Shown: one piece after another, positions 11,017 to 22,544 of the stretch
Layout of the letters: every line of letters starts with the position of its first letter
How positions within the stretch are numbered: position 1 is the stretch's first letter
Assembly: GCA_900491605.1 (NCBI GenBank)
Contig: UESW01004570.1
Coordinates: forward strand, 776,537-840,536
DNA from: Calamus simplicifolius
Lineage: Eukaryota > Streptophyta > Magnoliopsida > Arecales > Arecaceae
Length of the DNA: 64,000 bases
Reading direction: 5' to 3'
The notes under the pieces: generated by a model
What the model saw: the letters and a program-made list of their open reading frames with translations, nothing else
Databases searched by the model: none
What the model was told of the DNA's origin: nothing
Translations under genes and position numbers: made by a program

Positions 11017-11924
11017 ACCTAATTTCAACCCAAGTTGGTGTAATATGAGCCTTGACACAAGCCAACCTGAACTATATCTAAATTAATATATGAGCAATCA
11101 AGGACAGAAAAAAGTAAAATAATTTATGTGGTGGACTATTTAAATGCACAAACTTTCTCATATTAGATGCATGCAACCATACATCATGCCATATCATGGG
11201 CATGCTAGCCATTGCATGATAAAATATGATAAACTTTCCTTAAGCAACACATTTGATAGATTTAATCCAGGAATTTTAAGGAAAAGGGCATCATATATGA
11301 AGATTGCATTTGAAGATTTTATAATTTTTGTATCATGATTTTTTTTAATTCAAATTTTTTAGATTGATAAATTGATCAAGAACGAAAGAAAAAGAGAAAT
11401 AGTTTACGTTGTGAAATGTGTAAATGAATGCTTTTTCTCATAAAAATATTAGATGCATGTAACCATATCATCTACATACCGCCTATCACATAATAACAGA
11501 ACCATATTTTTTGATTAAACAACATTCAGAATTTAAAACATTAAAAAAATAACGAAGCTGCATTTGGAGGCTTTAATATAATGATTTCATTGTTTAATTG
11601 AAAATTTTTAGATTTCAAAGTTGAGGTCTTTTGTAAGATGCTTGATTATAAAAATTAGAAAGATCTAAACTGGAAAGATGTATTTGATATGGTGGGGAAA
11701 ATCATGAACTAGAAAATTTCTAGCAGACAGAAAAATGTCAATTGCATAAGTGAATGAATTTGATTAATTTCTCAACATATTCAACCAAACAGAAATGCAA
11801 AATAACTAAATCTACGAGACAATCACTCATCATAGGAATCAATTATAAGAGCAATTATCTTTTATATGTCCATTTGTTTGCATCATATATGGATGCATCC
11901 ATTTTAAATCTACTAGACTATAAC
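11017..11924. other. AT-rich spacer with a diverged direct repeat
   Basis: No gene is visible. A segment at about 11105-11360 (AAATGCACAAACTTTCTCAT, TTAGATGCATGCAACCATA) recurs in diverged form at about 11385-11620 (GTAAATGAATGCTTTTTCTC, TTAGATGCATGTAACCATA). A weaker echo lies near 11730. Confidence 0.55.
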
Positions 11925-11927
11925 CTA

Positions 11928-11940
11928 CACTACAAGAAAA
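11928..11940 (+). repeat. CACTA left terminal inverted repeat
   Basis: CACTACAAGAAAA pairs with the right end except at one position. Confidence 0.95.
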
Positions 11941-11949
11941 TACTGAAAT

Positions 11950-12955
11950 AGCGACGCAAGTTTAGCGACGCATAATTGCGTCGCTAAATTGCGACCACTT
12001 TGCGACGCCTCTGTGACAACAAAATATTGCGACGCAATTAGCGACGCATTAGCGACTCAATTAACCAGAAAATCAAAAAAATTTAATATTTTAATATTGC
12101 GACGCAAATAATGCATCGCAATATTTTTTAATTAATTTTTTATAAAATTTAAATATCGAAAAAAAATATTGCGACGCAACTCAGTGCGTCGCAATGTTTT
12201 GAACATAATTAAATATGTTAAATAGCGATGCATTAGCGATGCAATAAAATAGAAAATTAGAGAAATTATTTTTAATTTAGCGACGCACCAATTGCGTCGC
12301 AAATAATTTAAATAAATTAAATTTTATAAAATTTAAATATCGAAAAAAATATTGCGATGCAACACAGTGCGTCGCAATGTTTTTAAAAGAATTAAATATA
12401 TTAAATAGTGACGCAATAAACAAGAAAATTAGAAAAATTATTTTTAATTTAGCGACGCATCAATTGCGTCGCAAATAATTTAAATGAAATTAAATTTTTT
12501 AAAGTATAAATATTTAAAAAATTATTGCGATGCATTTAGTGCGTCGCAATGTTTTGAAAAAAATTAAATATTTTAAATAGCGACGCATTAGCGACGCAAG
12601 AAACAGAAAATAAATTAAAATTATTTTTAATTTAGCGATGCAATAAATGTGTCGCAATTATTTTAAATAAAATTAAATTTTATAAAGTATAAATATGAGA
12701 AAAAATAATTGCGACGTAACACAGTGCGTTGCAATGTTTTTAAAAAATTAATTATGTTAAATAGCGACGCATTAGCGACATAATGAACCAAAAAATTAAT
12801 TAAAGAAATTATATTTTAATATAGCGACGCACTTGTTGCGTCATAATTATAATAATTAAAATTAATTTTTATATAATATAATTATTATATTAAAAAATTA
12901 CCACGCTACCCTTTGCATCGTAATATATTTAAAAAAATTAATTATGTTAAATAGC
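11950..12955. repeat. CACTA left subterminal repeats
   Basis: This is an AT-rich tract with many GCGACGCA words in both orientations. They are often paired as TTGCGACGCAAC...GTGCGTCGCAA, so single units can fold. From about 12168 a larger unit of roughly 175-183 bp repeats, with marker 'GCAACACAGTGCGTCGCAATG' variants near 12175, 12355, 12530 and 12710. In known CACTA elements such words bind the TNPA protein. Confidence 0.85.
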
Positions 12956-15510
12956 GATCGGTCCAAAATCGATTGTGGCCGATCAGAATAAGGGCTTGGA
13001 TTGATCGCAACCGTTGGATCGTCACCGATCGGACCAATCGCCACGGTCCGAGATTGATCGTGGCCGATCGGGATCACGACTTGGATCGATCGCAACCATC
13101 GGATCGTCGCCGATCTTGGACCGATCGCAACGGTCCGGGATCGGTTGTACCGGGATCAGGGCTTGGATCAATCGCAACCGTCGGATCGTCGCCGATCGGA
13201 CCGATCGCCACGGTCCGAGATCGGTCGTGGCCGATCGGGATCACGGCTTAGATCGATTGGAACCGTCGGATCGCCAGCAATATCGGACCGATCGCATCGG
13301 TCTGGAATCGATCATGGCCGATCGGGATGAGGGCTTGGATCGATCGCAACCGTTGGATCGTCACCGATCGGACCGATCGCCACGGTCCAAGATCGGTCAT
13401 GGCCGATCGGGATCACGGCTTGGATCGATCGCAACCGTCGGATCGTCATCGATCTTGGACCGATCGCAATGGTCCGGGATCGGTCGTGGCCGATCGGGAT
13501 CAGGGCTTGGATCGATTGCAACCGTCGGATCATCACCGATCTTGGACCGATCACCACGGTCCGGGATCGGTCGTGGCAGATCGGGATCAGGGCTTGGATC
13601 GATCGCAACCATCGGATCGTCACCGATCGGACCGATCGCTACGGTCCGAGATCGGTCGTGGCCGATCGGGATCACAGCTTGGATCGATCGCAACCGTCGG
13701 ATCGTCGCCGATCTTGGACCGATCGCAACGGTCCGAGATCGGTCGTGGCCGATCAGGATCAGGGCTTGGATCGATCGCAACCGTCGGATCATCGCCAATC
13801 GGACCGATCGCCACGGTCCAAGATCGGTCGTGGCTGATCGGGATCATGGCTTGGATCGATTGGAGCCGTTGGATCGCCAGCGATCTTGGACCGATCGCTA
13901 CGGTCCGGGATCGATCATGGCCGATCGAGATCAGGGCTTGGATCAATCGCAACCGTCGGATCTTGGCCGATCGGACCGATTGCCACGGTCCGAGATCGGT
14001 CGTGGCCGATCGGGATCAGGGCTTGGATTGATCGCAAATGTCGGATCGTTGCCGATCGGACCGATCTTCACGGTCCGAGATCAGTCGTGGCCGATCGGGA
14101 TCAGGGCTTGGATCGATTGCAACCGTCGGATCATCGCCGATCTTGGACCGATCGCCACGGTCCGAGATTGGTCGTGGCCGATCGGGATCACGGCTTGGAT
14201 CGATTGCAACCGTTGGATCGTCGCCGATCTTGGACCGATCGCAACGGTCTGGGATCGGTCGTGGCCGATCGGGATCAGGGCTTGGATTGATCACAACCGT
14301 CAGATCGTCGCCGAACGGACCGATCGCCACGGTCCGAGATTGGTCGTGGCCGATCGGGATCACGGCTTAGATCGATTGGAACCGTCGGATCGCCAGCGAT
14401 GTCGGATCGATCGCATCGGTCTGGAATCGGTCATGGCCGTTCGGGATGAGGGCTTGGATCGATCGCAACCGTTGGATCATCACCGATCGGACCGATCGCC
14501 ATGGTTCGAGATCGGTCGTGGCCGATCGGGATCACGGCTTGGATCAATCGCAACCGTCGGATCGTCGCCAATCTTGGACCGATCGCAACGGTCCGGGATC
14601 GGTCGTGGCCGATCAGGATCAGGGCTTGGATCGATCGCAACCATCGGATCGTCGCCGATCTTGGACCGATTGCCACGATCCGAGATCGGTCGTGGCCGAT
14701 CGGGATTAGGGCTTGGATCGATCGCAACCGTCGGATCGTCGTCGATCGAACCGATTGCCACGGTCCGAGATCGGTCGTGGCCGATCGGGATCAGGGCTTG
14801 GATCGATCGCAGCCGTCGGATCTTTGCCGATCGGACCGATCGCAACTGTCCGGGATCGATCGTGGCCGATCGGGATCACGGCTTGGATCGATTGGAACCG
14901 TCAGATCGCCAGCGATGTCAGACCGATCGCATCGGTCTGGAATCGGTCATGGCCGTTCGGGATGAGGGCTTGGATCGATCGCAACCGTTGGATCGTCACC
15001 GATCGGACCGATCGCCATGGTCCGAGATCGGTCGTGGCCAATCGGGATCATGGCTTGGATCAATCGCAACCGTCGGATCATCGCCGATCTTGGACCGATC
15101 GCAACGGTCCGGGATCGGTCGTGGCCGATCGGGATCAGGGCTTGGATCGATCGCAACCGTCGGATCGTCACCGATCTTGGACCGATTGCCACGATCCGGG
15201 ATCGGTCGTGGCCGATCGGGATCAGGGCTTGGATCGATCGCAACCGTCGGATCGTCGTCGATCGGACCGATTGCCACGGTCCGAGATCGGTCGTGGCCGA
15301 TCGGGATCAGGGCTTGGATCGATCGCAGCCGTCGGATCTTTGCCGATCGGACCGATCGCAACGGTCCGGGATCGGTCGTGGCCGATCAGGATCAGGGCTT
15401 GGATCGATCACAACCGTCGGATCTTTGCCAATCGGACCGATCGCAATGGTCCGGGATCGGTCGTGGCCGATCGGAATCAGGGCTTGGATCGATCGCAACC
15501 GTCGAATCAC
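12955..15510. repeat. GATCGG-rich satellite array, 85/87-bp monomer
   Basis: About 29-30 head-to-tail copies of a GC-rich monomer contain CTTGGATCGATCGCAACCG, CGGATCGTCGCCGATC and GATCGGTCGTGGCCGATC. Two main types differ by a TT (87 bp with GATCTTGGACC, 85 bp with GATCGGACC). The array interrupts AT-rich subterminal DNA on both sides. It lacks stop codons in several frames, so it creates very long spurious open frames, including one of 841 codons. Confidence 0.92.
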
Positions 15511-15539
15511 TTATAATTACTCAAAAAAAAAGTTATTAA

Positions 15540-16455
15540 AAAGTTTTGAAAATATTTTAAAATTATTGCGACGCCGTAGCGACGCATTTTAAAAAAAAAA
15601 ATTAAACAAATATTGCGGCGCAATGTATGCGTCGCAATATTTTTAGTCAATATAATTTGTATCAGTATTAATAAATAAAAAAATATAATATTGCGACGCA
15701 TAATTTGCGTCGCAATTATTTTTAAATAAATATATCTAATTAAAAATATTAAAAAATTATTGCGATGCAATAAGGTGTCGCAATAATTATCATAAATTAT
15801 TAATATTAATATTAATAAATAATTAAGAATTTTTGCGACTCCGTAGCGACTCATTTTAGGAAAAAATTAAACAAATATTGCGACGACAGTTATGCGTCGC
15901 AATTATTTTAAGTTAAAAAAAAAATTTCAGTCTTAAAAATAAAAGCAATATAATATTGCGATGCATAAGTTGCGTCGCAATGTTTTTAAAATAAATTTAT
16001 GTAATTAAAAATTTTATAAAATATATTGCGATGCAATTTTTCATCTCAATTATTAACATTAATTATAAATATTATCATTTATAAATATTAAAAAATATTA
16101 CGACGCCTTAGCGACATATTTTTTTAAAAAAATAAACAATATTACGACAAAATATATGCATCACAATTATATTATTAAAATACATATAGCTGATTAAAAA
16201 TATTAAAAAATTATTGTGACGCATTTTTGCGTCGCAAAAAAATGCTTAGAAAATAAAAATAAATTTCTCGCCGGATGTTGGCGCCAACTTAGCGACGCAT
16301 TAGCGACGCAATTATTGGCGTCGCTATTTTTTCATAAATTAATAATAAAACAATATTAACGACGAATTAGCGATGCACTAATGCGTCGCTAAGACAAAAT
16401 AAATTTAAAAAAAATATTGCGACCATATAGCGATGCAAATAATTGCGTCGCTAAG
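15540..16455. repeat. CACTA second block of GCGACGC subterminal repeats
   Basis: The same word set resumes after the satellite (for example TTGCGACGCCGTAGCGACGC near 15566 and TGCGTCGCAATATT near 15630). It continues to just before the TATA box at 16461. This block and the one at 11950 were probably one tract before the satellite arose. Confidence 0.8.
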
Positions 16456-16460
16456 AACTT

Positions 16461-16469
16461 ATATATAAA
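16461..16469 (+). promoter_or_regulatory. TATA box of the CACTA transposase transcript
   Basis: ATATATAAA is followed by a CT-rich stretch (CTTCTCTTCTTCTTCTTCC) typical of plant transcription starts. It sits right after the subterminal repeats and ahead of a good splice donor. Confidence 0.6.
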
Positions 16470-16489
16470 CCGCCCTTCTCTTCTTCTTC

Positions 16490-16602
16490 TTCCCCGTCTT
16501 GACCTAGCCGCCGCCGCCGTGCTCAAAAAAAATCCGGCTCCCACCTCGCTCCTCCGGCTCCCCGGCGTTCTCATCCAACTCCGGCTTCTTCTCTCGACGA
16601 AG
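16490..16602 (+). other. Probable untranslated first exon of the CACTA transcript
   Basis: Start is estimated about 25-30 bases after the TATA box. The end is set by the donor GACGAAG|GTAAGC at 16602/16603. No start codon leading to the transposase is present. A long leader intron would follow, covering the GC-rich repeats and ending ahead of the transposase start at 18514. Confidence 0.45.
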
Positions 16603-16639
16603 GTAAGCCCCTACACTCTAAAAAAAAAAAAAAATTTTT

Positions 16640-17500
16640 TTTAATGATTTCCCTCCGGCCACGGCCGCTGCCGTGGCCATCTTCTCCGGCCACGGTGGCC
16701 ATGCCACTGTCAAAAAAAAAAATTTTTTTTTCTTAACAGGGGGGGCCGGGGGGAAACCCCCCCGCCCCCCCCCCCTTTTATTTCTTGTCCGGCCACGGCT
16801 GCTGTCGTGGCCGGCAGTGGCCTGGCCACGATGGCCGGCAGTGGCCTGGCCACGATGGCCAGGCCACTGTCAAAAAAAAAAAAATTTTTTTTTCATAACA
16901 GGGGGGGGGGGAACCCCCCCGCCCCCCCCCCCCTTTTGTTTCTTGTCCGGCCACGGCCGTGGCCGCGGCCGGCAGTGGCCTGGCCACGGTGGCCAGGCCA
17001 CTGTCAAAAAAAAAAAAATTCTTTTTCTTAACAGGGGGGGGGGGGGGGGGGAACCCCCCCCCCTTTTATTTCTTGTCCGGCCACGGCCGTGGCCGCGGCC
17101 GGACAAGGCGGCCACGGCCGCTGCCGTTGCCGGCAGTGGCCTGGCCACGGTGGCCAGGCCACTGTCAAAAAAAAAAAATTTTTTTTTCATAACGGGGGGG
17201 GGGGGGGGGGGTTTCTTGTCCGGCCACGGTCGTGGCCGCGGCCGGACAAGGCGGCCACGGCCGCTGCTGTGGCCGGCAGTGGCCTGACCACAGTGGCCAG
17301 GCCACTGTCAAAAAAAAAATTTTTTTTTCTTAACAGGGGGGCCGCCCCCCCCCCCCCCCCCATTTTATTTCTTGTCCGGCCGTGGCCGCGGCCGCGGCCG
17401 GACAAGGCGGCCGTGGCCGCGGCCGCGGCCGGACAAGGCGGCCACGGCCGCTGCCGTGGCCGGCAGTGGCCTAGCCACGGTGGCCAGGCCACTGTCACAA
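16640..17500. repeat. GC-rich tandem repeat with poly-A/poly-T and poly-G/poly-C blocks
   Basis: Six or so units of about 130-165 bp each hold CTTGTCCGGCCACGG, GGCCGCGGCCGG, the palindrome-like TGGCCACGGTGGCCAGGCCA, then CACTGTC, An, Tn, CTTAACAG, Gn and Cn. Homopolymer lengths vary between units. They are hard to sequence, so exact lengths are doubtful. Open frames here (up to 204 codons) are artefacts. Confidence 0.88.
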
Positions 17501-18513
17501 AAAAAAATTATTTATTATTTAATTTGTATAATGTTTATTATTTAATTTGTATAATGTTTATGCAATAATTAATTTAAGCATAATGTTTATGCAATAGTAT
17601 TTGTGCATTTGTAACTATTTACATTTGTTATGTCTTGATTATTTATATTCTGCTGCAAACTAAATGATGCATTAAATTATGTAATGCTAAATAAAAAGTC
17701 TTGTTGTAATATTATTTAATTTTCAGCAACAAATTATTAGTTTCAATGATTTACATTTTAGTATTCGCAAACATTTGTATTTGACACAATAATCTTAAAA
17801 AGTTAGTGATAATGTATAATTCACAAGAAGTTAAGAATAACAAGCATAAGTTCGATTGTCTTCGGACTTCCATAATCACAATACTTTAACCTTTAGACCC
17901 GTTTGAGAATTTGTAAGCCTTAGTCTTGCAAATTCTCAAATTGTCCTGGTGGACAGTTTGGGAACATTTCTTGCGACATGTTAGTCTGCTAGTAATCATC
18001 GTAGGGTGAGATTTCGGTTTGTATTTGCTCATACGTTCTCCTAGTGTGGCTTATATACCACACATTTAGGAGAACATATGGGGAAATGCTGCCGAAATTT
18101 CAATGTAACCGATCGATGATAATTAATAGCAGAATAACATATCACAAAAATATTCTTGAATGGGATAGGGCCTTACCTAGGTAGAATTAGTTTAAGACAC
18201 TTGAATGCTTGTGAAGTCTCATGATTAAACGGACCGCCTTGCGGCCCGACCCAAACTCAAGCCCTCCCATTAGCCATGAACCTGTGCATCGGTCCTTGCT
18301 AGCACGCCAAGGATCGTAGCCGTGGCTCGCCCTTGCATGGTAGGGACCTTAGTTGCCTAAAAAAAATTGGTTTACTTATAAATGATTTAAATGGTTGTTA
18401 TTAACCTTAGTTGTGACCAAGAAATAATTTAGTTATATATTAGTAATACTAATATAGTTTTATTTTGTGGTTTCATTTAATGATTTACCAGACTTTGTAT
18501 AAGTCGATCAAAA
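17501..18513 (+). other. CACTA transposase leader with strong hairpins
   Basis: It starts AT-rich with short tandem 'TTAATTTGTATAATGTTTAT' units (17515-17600). Hairpins follow: TTTGAGAATTTGTAAG / CTTGCAAATTCTCAAA (17902-17917 and 17925-17940), TGTCC TGGT GGACA (17942-17955), and a larger one (18030-18050 with 18058-18080). No open frame. It is probably leader or intron of the transposase transcript. Confidence 0.6.
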
Positions 18514-20777
18514 ATGAGCGGGGCTCGCTCGTGGATGTATGCAAGGATAAAAGATGGCTTGCTTAATCCAGATTTTCTGAATGGATTGAAAGAATTTATC
18601 GCATTTGCATGTAGCCAACCTGACTGAATGGATGGCCGTAGGATTAGGTGCCCATGCAACTTCCACAGGTGTCAGAATAAAGCCTATAGAGATGTGGAAA
18701 CTGTTAAGGTGCATTTGTGTAAGAAGGGGTTTGTTCCTGATTACTATGTTTGGTACTGTCATGGTGAACCAGAGGATATTCCAGCAGCTGTTATAGGCCA
18801 ACAAGAGTCAAATCCCGTAGATGAACCATTTGTGAATTTAAACACATATGAACAAATGGTGATGAATGCATCGGGTAATGACTTCAATCAAAATACATTT
18901 ATGGAAGAACCAAATCCAGAAGCACAGCAATTTTATGATATGTTGCGTGCTGCAAATCAAGAATTGTATCCTGGGTGTGAGGGTCATTCCCAGTTCTCTA
19001 CAGCTGCTCGAATATTGAATATTAAGGCGGAACATCGATTATCAGAAAAGGCGTTCAATTCTGTAGCTGGGTTAATCAAAGAAATTTTGCCAAATGACAA
19101 TGTTGCTGCAGACAGTTTTTACGCAACAAAGAAGTTGTTGCGTGGGCTTGGGCTCCCAGTTAATAAGATCGATTGTTGCTTGAACAATTGTATGATATTT
19201 TGGGGTGAAAACTCAGAGCTGAGATGGTGTAAGATTTGTGGGCAATCGAGGTTCAAAAACACCGAAGGAGGAGCCGGTACAAGTAGGAGGAAAAGTGTGC
19301 CTTACAAGAGGATGCATTACTTTCCTCTTACCCCACGCCTCCAGAGATTATACAGATCCGAGGCAACAGCTGCTGATATGAGATGGCATGCCGAACATGA
19401 ATCTAAAGAGGATGAAATGCGGCATCCATCAGATTCAAAGGCTTGGAAGCATTTCAATGAAAATCATCCTAATTTCGCTGAAGATATAAGGAATGTGAGA
19501 TTAGGTCTTTGTACCGATGGTTTCCAACCATTTGGTCAAGCGGGACAATAGTATTCATGTTGGCCTGTGATACTGACTGTATATAACCTTCCTCCGTGGA
19601 AGTGCATGAAAGATACTGCAATGTTTTTAACCGTTTTGGTTCCAGGACCATCAAATCCAAAGGAAAAGATTGATGTCTTTCTGCAACCGTTGGTGGCCGA
19701 ATTGAAAATGTTGTGGGAAACAGGAGTCGTAGCATACGACATTTCTATGAAACAGAATTTCTTAATGAGAGCTGCTTTGATGTGGAGAATAAGTGATTTT
19801 CCGGCATATGCAATGTTGTCTGGTTGGAGCACTGCTGGACGTCTCGCATGCCCTCATTGCATGTATGATTCGGATGCATTTACATTGCAGAAGAGTGGTA
19901 AGCAGTCATGGTTTGATAACCATAGGAAGTTCTTGCCCCCAAATCATCCTTACAGGCGTAACTTGATCGTCTTCCGGAAGAACAAAGCAGTCACAAAATT
20001 TGCCGAACCAATGAGGTCCGGCACGGATCTATTTGATTCTATTTTCATGGTCAACGGTCCACAACCGATAATATTTTCATTAATTGTCTATCGCAATGGC
20101 CATTGAAGACCGTAACAACCTCTACTGGCTATTTTGTAAATGGGTACAAATTTCAGATTGAACGATTAGCAGCTTCAAGAGGCACGCAGAACTGGGGCGT
20201 GTGTGTGAAAGGAGAAAGTGTTGGAGCAAATATGCAGGATTATTATGGAAAGTTAGTAGAGGTGGTTGAAGTTGAATATCTCGGTTGGCCTATGAAACGA
20301 ACCGTATTGTTTCGTTGTGACTGGTTCGATCCGATAGTTCCTGTGGGCAAAAGGGTTCATAACGACTACAATTTGGTTGAAGTGAACCATCGACGAAGAT
20401 TGCAGAAATATGACCCATTCATCCTTGCATCCCAAGCTCAGCAAGTCTTTTACTGCGGATATCCAAGTTTGCGCAACGACAAGCGAGATTGGTGGGCCGT
20501 TTCTAAAATCATCCCACGTTCAACAATCATATTAGAGGAGAGTTCATCAAGTCAATCAGCCGAGTGCCCTGCATTTCAAGAGGATGAGATGGAAATGCAT
20601 GCAATTGAGGACGACACAAGGGCTCCTGAAACATCACTTAGAGATCCAAATGGTGATGTCCAAGAAATTGCGGATGCAAATGTTCGGTTTCCTTCCGATG
20701 ATAATGAAACTGATTTGCAATCCGATACGGCATCGGATGTTGAACCAACATTTCACGAAACAAATGACACCGATTAA
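18514..20777 (+). pseudogene. TNPD/TNP2-type CACTA transposase, broken and internally deleted
   Basis: The start at 18514 gives MSGARSWMYARIKDGLLNPD, the usual beginning of the transposase-associated domain. That domain continues with RCPCNFHRCQNK and VWYCHGE. The transposase core follows: FYDMLRAANQELYPGCEGHS, GLGLPVNKIDCC, TDGFQPFG and YSCWPVILTVYNLPPW, up to MRSGTDLFDSI. A TGA at 18625 and a TAG at 19549 interrupt the same frame. Near 20080-20103 the core joins, in another frame, a DUF4216-like C-terminus (TGYFVNGYKF, YLGWPMKRTVLFRCDWFDP). The segment that usually lies between, including the DUF4218 region and last catalytic acid (a few hundred residues), is missing. The enzyme would cut and join the element ends; this copy cannot. 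Confidence 0.93.
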
Positions 20778-20880
20778 ATATAGAGGTTTTTTAAAATTTA
20801 ACTTTTTTTAAAAAAGTTAAATTCTTACATAGTCAATCATTAATCGTAATTTAATTGTGTGAATCTTTAGTATTTTTAGT

Positions 20881-22375
20881 ATGACGGGCAGAGGTAGATC
20901 TACCGACGACAGACGGAGTGAGCAGAGACGTAGCCCTGCTACATCAGATCACATGAGCATCGGAGATGGAGAGTTTGGATCTCCAGCAGAGGCGCAACCT
21001 TCGATCTCTGCAGCAGTATTACCATCCAGCCGATCGGCACAGACCTCCGAGAGTTCTTCCACCCTCGGCCGCACTGTACTTCGACTTGATGCTCAGGGGA
21101 TGTAAGTATATACTAATTAAAAATATATGTTTATGTTTTTAAGTCAATTACTTATAAACATGCATTTTTTTAACAGATTCATTGAGCAGCATCATGTATC
21201 CAGCCACATCAGCGCCGTATTTCAGAGGCGTGCAGATCCCAGTGGCTACGATTGGCGCCACGTATCTCCAGCCACGAGGGAGTTTTATTTTTCTGAGTTT
21301 CAGGTAAACTTATTAAATACAATTTATCAGTGATATAAAATTTCTTAAACTTAATAAATTCATAAACTAACTGTTTATTTTAATGCAGAAAAAGTTTACG
21401 TGGGATCCTGCCAGCCATGATGCCATTAGGGCAGCATGGGAGGCTCTGACGCGACGCCGATACTCCGACATGCTTCATCGTTGGAGGTCATCGGGTCAGC
21501 GTCCTGCGCATGTGCCAGAGGGTATTTGGCACGAGTGGCAGCAGGCCTGGGAGTCCGATGGCTGGCGCAGGAGGTCCGCATCAGCCAGCACGAACCGCCG
21601 ATCTGAGAAGGGCGGTCCTGGCATGGGTCTCTCCCGCCATACTTCGGGCTCCATTTCGATTCAGGAGCACAGACGGCGTATGGTAAGAAAACATAAATAT
21701 TTTAATTACTATTTTAGTTATTTATAAATATTTGTATTAATATCATTTTTTTATTGTTATAGTCTGAGCAGGAGGGCGTAGATCCTAGTGAGTTTCGTCT
21801 ATTCAGGGCGACACACACCAGGAGGGATGGTTCCTGGGTCGATACGCGATCACGGGAGGTTGCGGTAAGAAATTATATATATGTAGTATCTGTTTAATTT
21901 CTAAAATTTTATTTCGAGAAATTTATTAACTCATTTATTGTTGATTTCATAATTTAAGACACGAGTCGAGGAGCTTCGCTCCCAGGCATCGCAGGTCGAC
22001 TCTACTGATGGGGAGACGCCCGTCGAACTCTCAGCAGAGGAGAGTCGGCGTGTGTTTTTGGAGGCTGTTGGTGCCCAGCCACGAGACCGCAGGGTCTATG
22101 GTCTGGGCACTAGAGCTTCTACATTTTTTCCCCATCAGGCCTCCAGCTCGCGAGTTCCTGGTGATCTTCCTCCCGAGCATTTACAGGACCTTCGCAGATC
22201 TATTGCAGAGGAGGTTCGCCAGGAGGTCGAGCAGGATTTTGAGGATCGTATGCAAGGCCGGGATCAGGAGGTTGCAGACATGCGAGATGAGATGCATTAT
22301 TTGCAGGATATGGTTAGACGCTTGTCGCAGAGTCTTCACCCTCCACAGCCTCCACGTGATCGCCCAGATTCTTGA
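20881..22375 (+). CDS. CACTA second protein, plant transposase_24 (PF03004)-like, five exons, intact
   Basis: Exons read 20881-21101, 21177-21303, 21389-21682, 21763-21864 and 21959-22375. Every junction has GT and AG, and the frame stays open for 387 codons including the stop (386 aa). The N-terminus is Ser/Arg-rich and low complexity. The middle holds the family pattern: DWRHVSPATREFYFSEFQKK, FTWDP, AIRAAWEAL and RRYSDMLHRWR, then SEKGGPGMGLSRHTSGSISI and FRATHTRRDGSWVD. The C-terminus is a predicted coiled coil (LRRSIAEEVRQEVEQDFEDR to LQDMVRRLSQS). Proteins of this type accompany CACTA transposases and probably bind the subterminal repeats; that role is inferred. It lies 104 bases after the transposase gene, same strand. 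Confidence 0.88.
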
Positions 22376-22544
22376 TGTATTTTTTTTTCTTTTTTTATGT
22401 TGTAAAAACTTCAAAATTTTAATATATAAATTATTTTTGAAATTTATTATTGTTTGGATTGAGTGAAAAATGTTTGTATCAATATTTAGATTTAGCGAAA
22501 TTGTATTAACCGTTTTAATTTTTAATTTTTATATTTTTTTAAAA
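22376..22544 (+). other. 3' flank of the second CACTA gene
   Basis: T-rich and AT-rich DNA between the stop codon and the right subterminal repeats. A polyadenylation region is expected here, but no single signal stands out. Confidence 0.4.

Noticed and set aside
11950..12955. CRISPR-like regularly spaced repeats
   Set aside because: The repeats are both-orientation CACTA subterminal words with AT-rich variable spacers in a plant transposon. There are no fixed repeat and spacer lengths.
13014..15539. An 841-codon open frame and several overlapping long frames on both strands
   Set aside because: They lie wholly in the GATCGG satellite, the peptides are monotonous repeats, and comparable frames exist on both strands. 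Absence of stops follows from the monomer sequence.
16673..17568. Open frames of up to 204 codons rich in Pro, Gly, Lys and Phe
   Set aside because: They are translations of poly-A/T and poly-G/C blocks in the GC-rich tandem repeat.
18605..18796. Short frames overlapping the transposase start on both strands
   Set aside because: They are shadows of the transposase-associated domain, which gives the recognisable protein.
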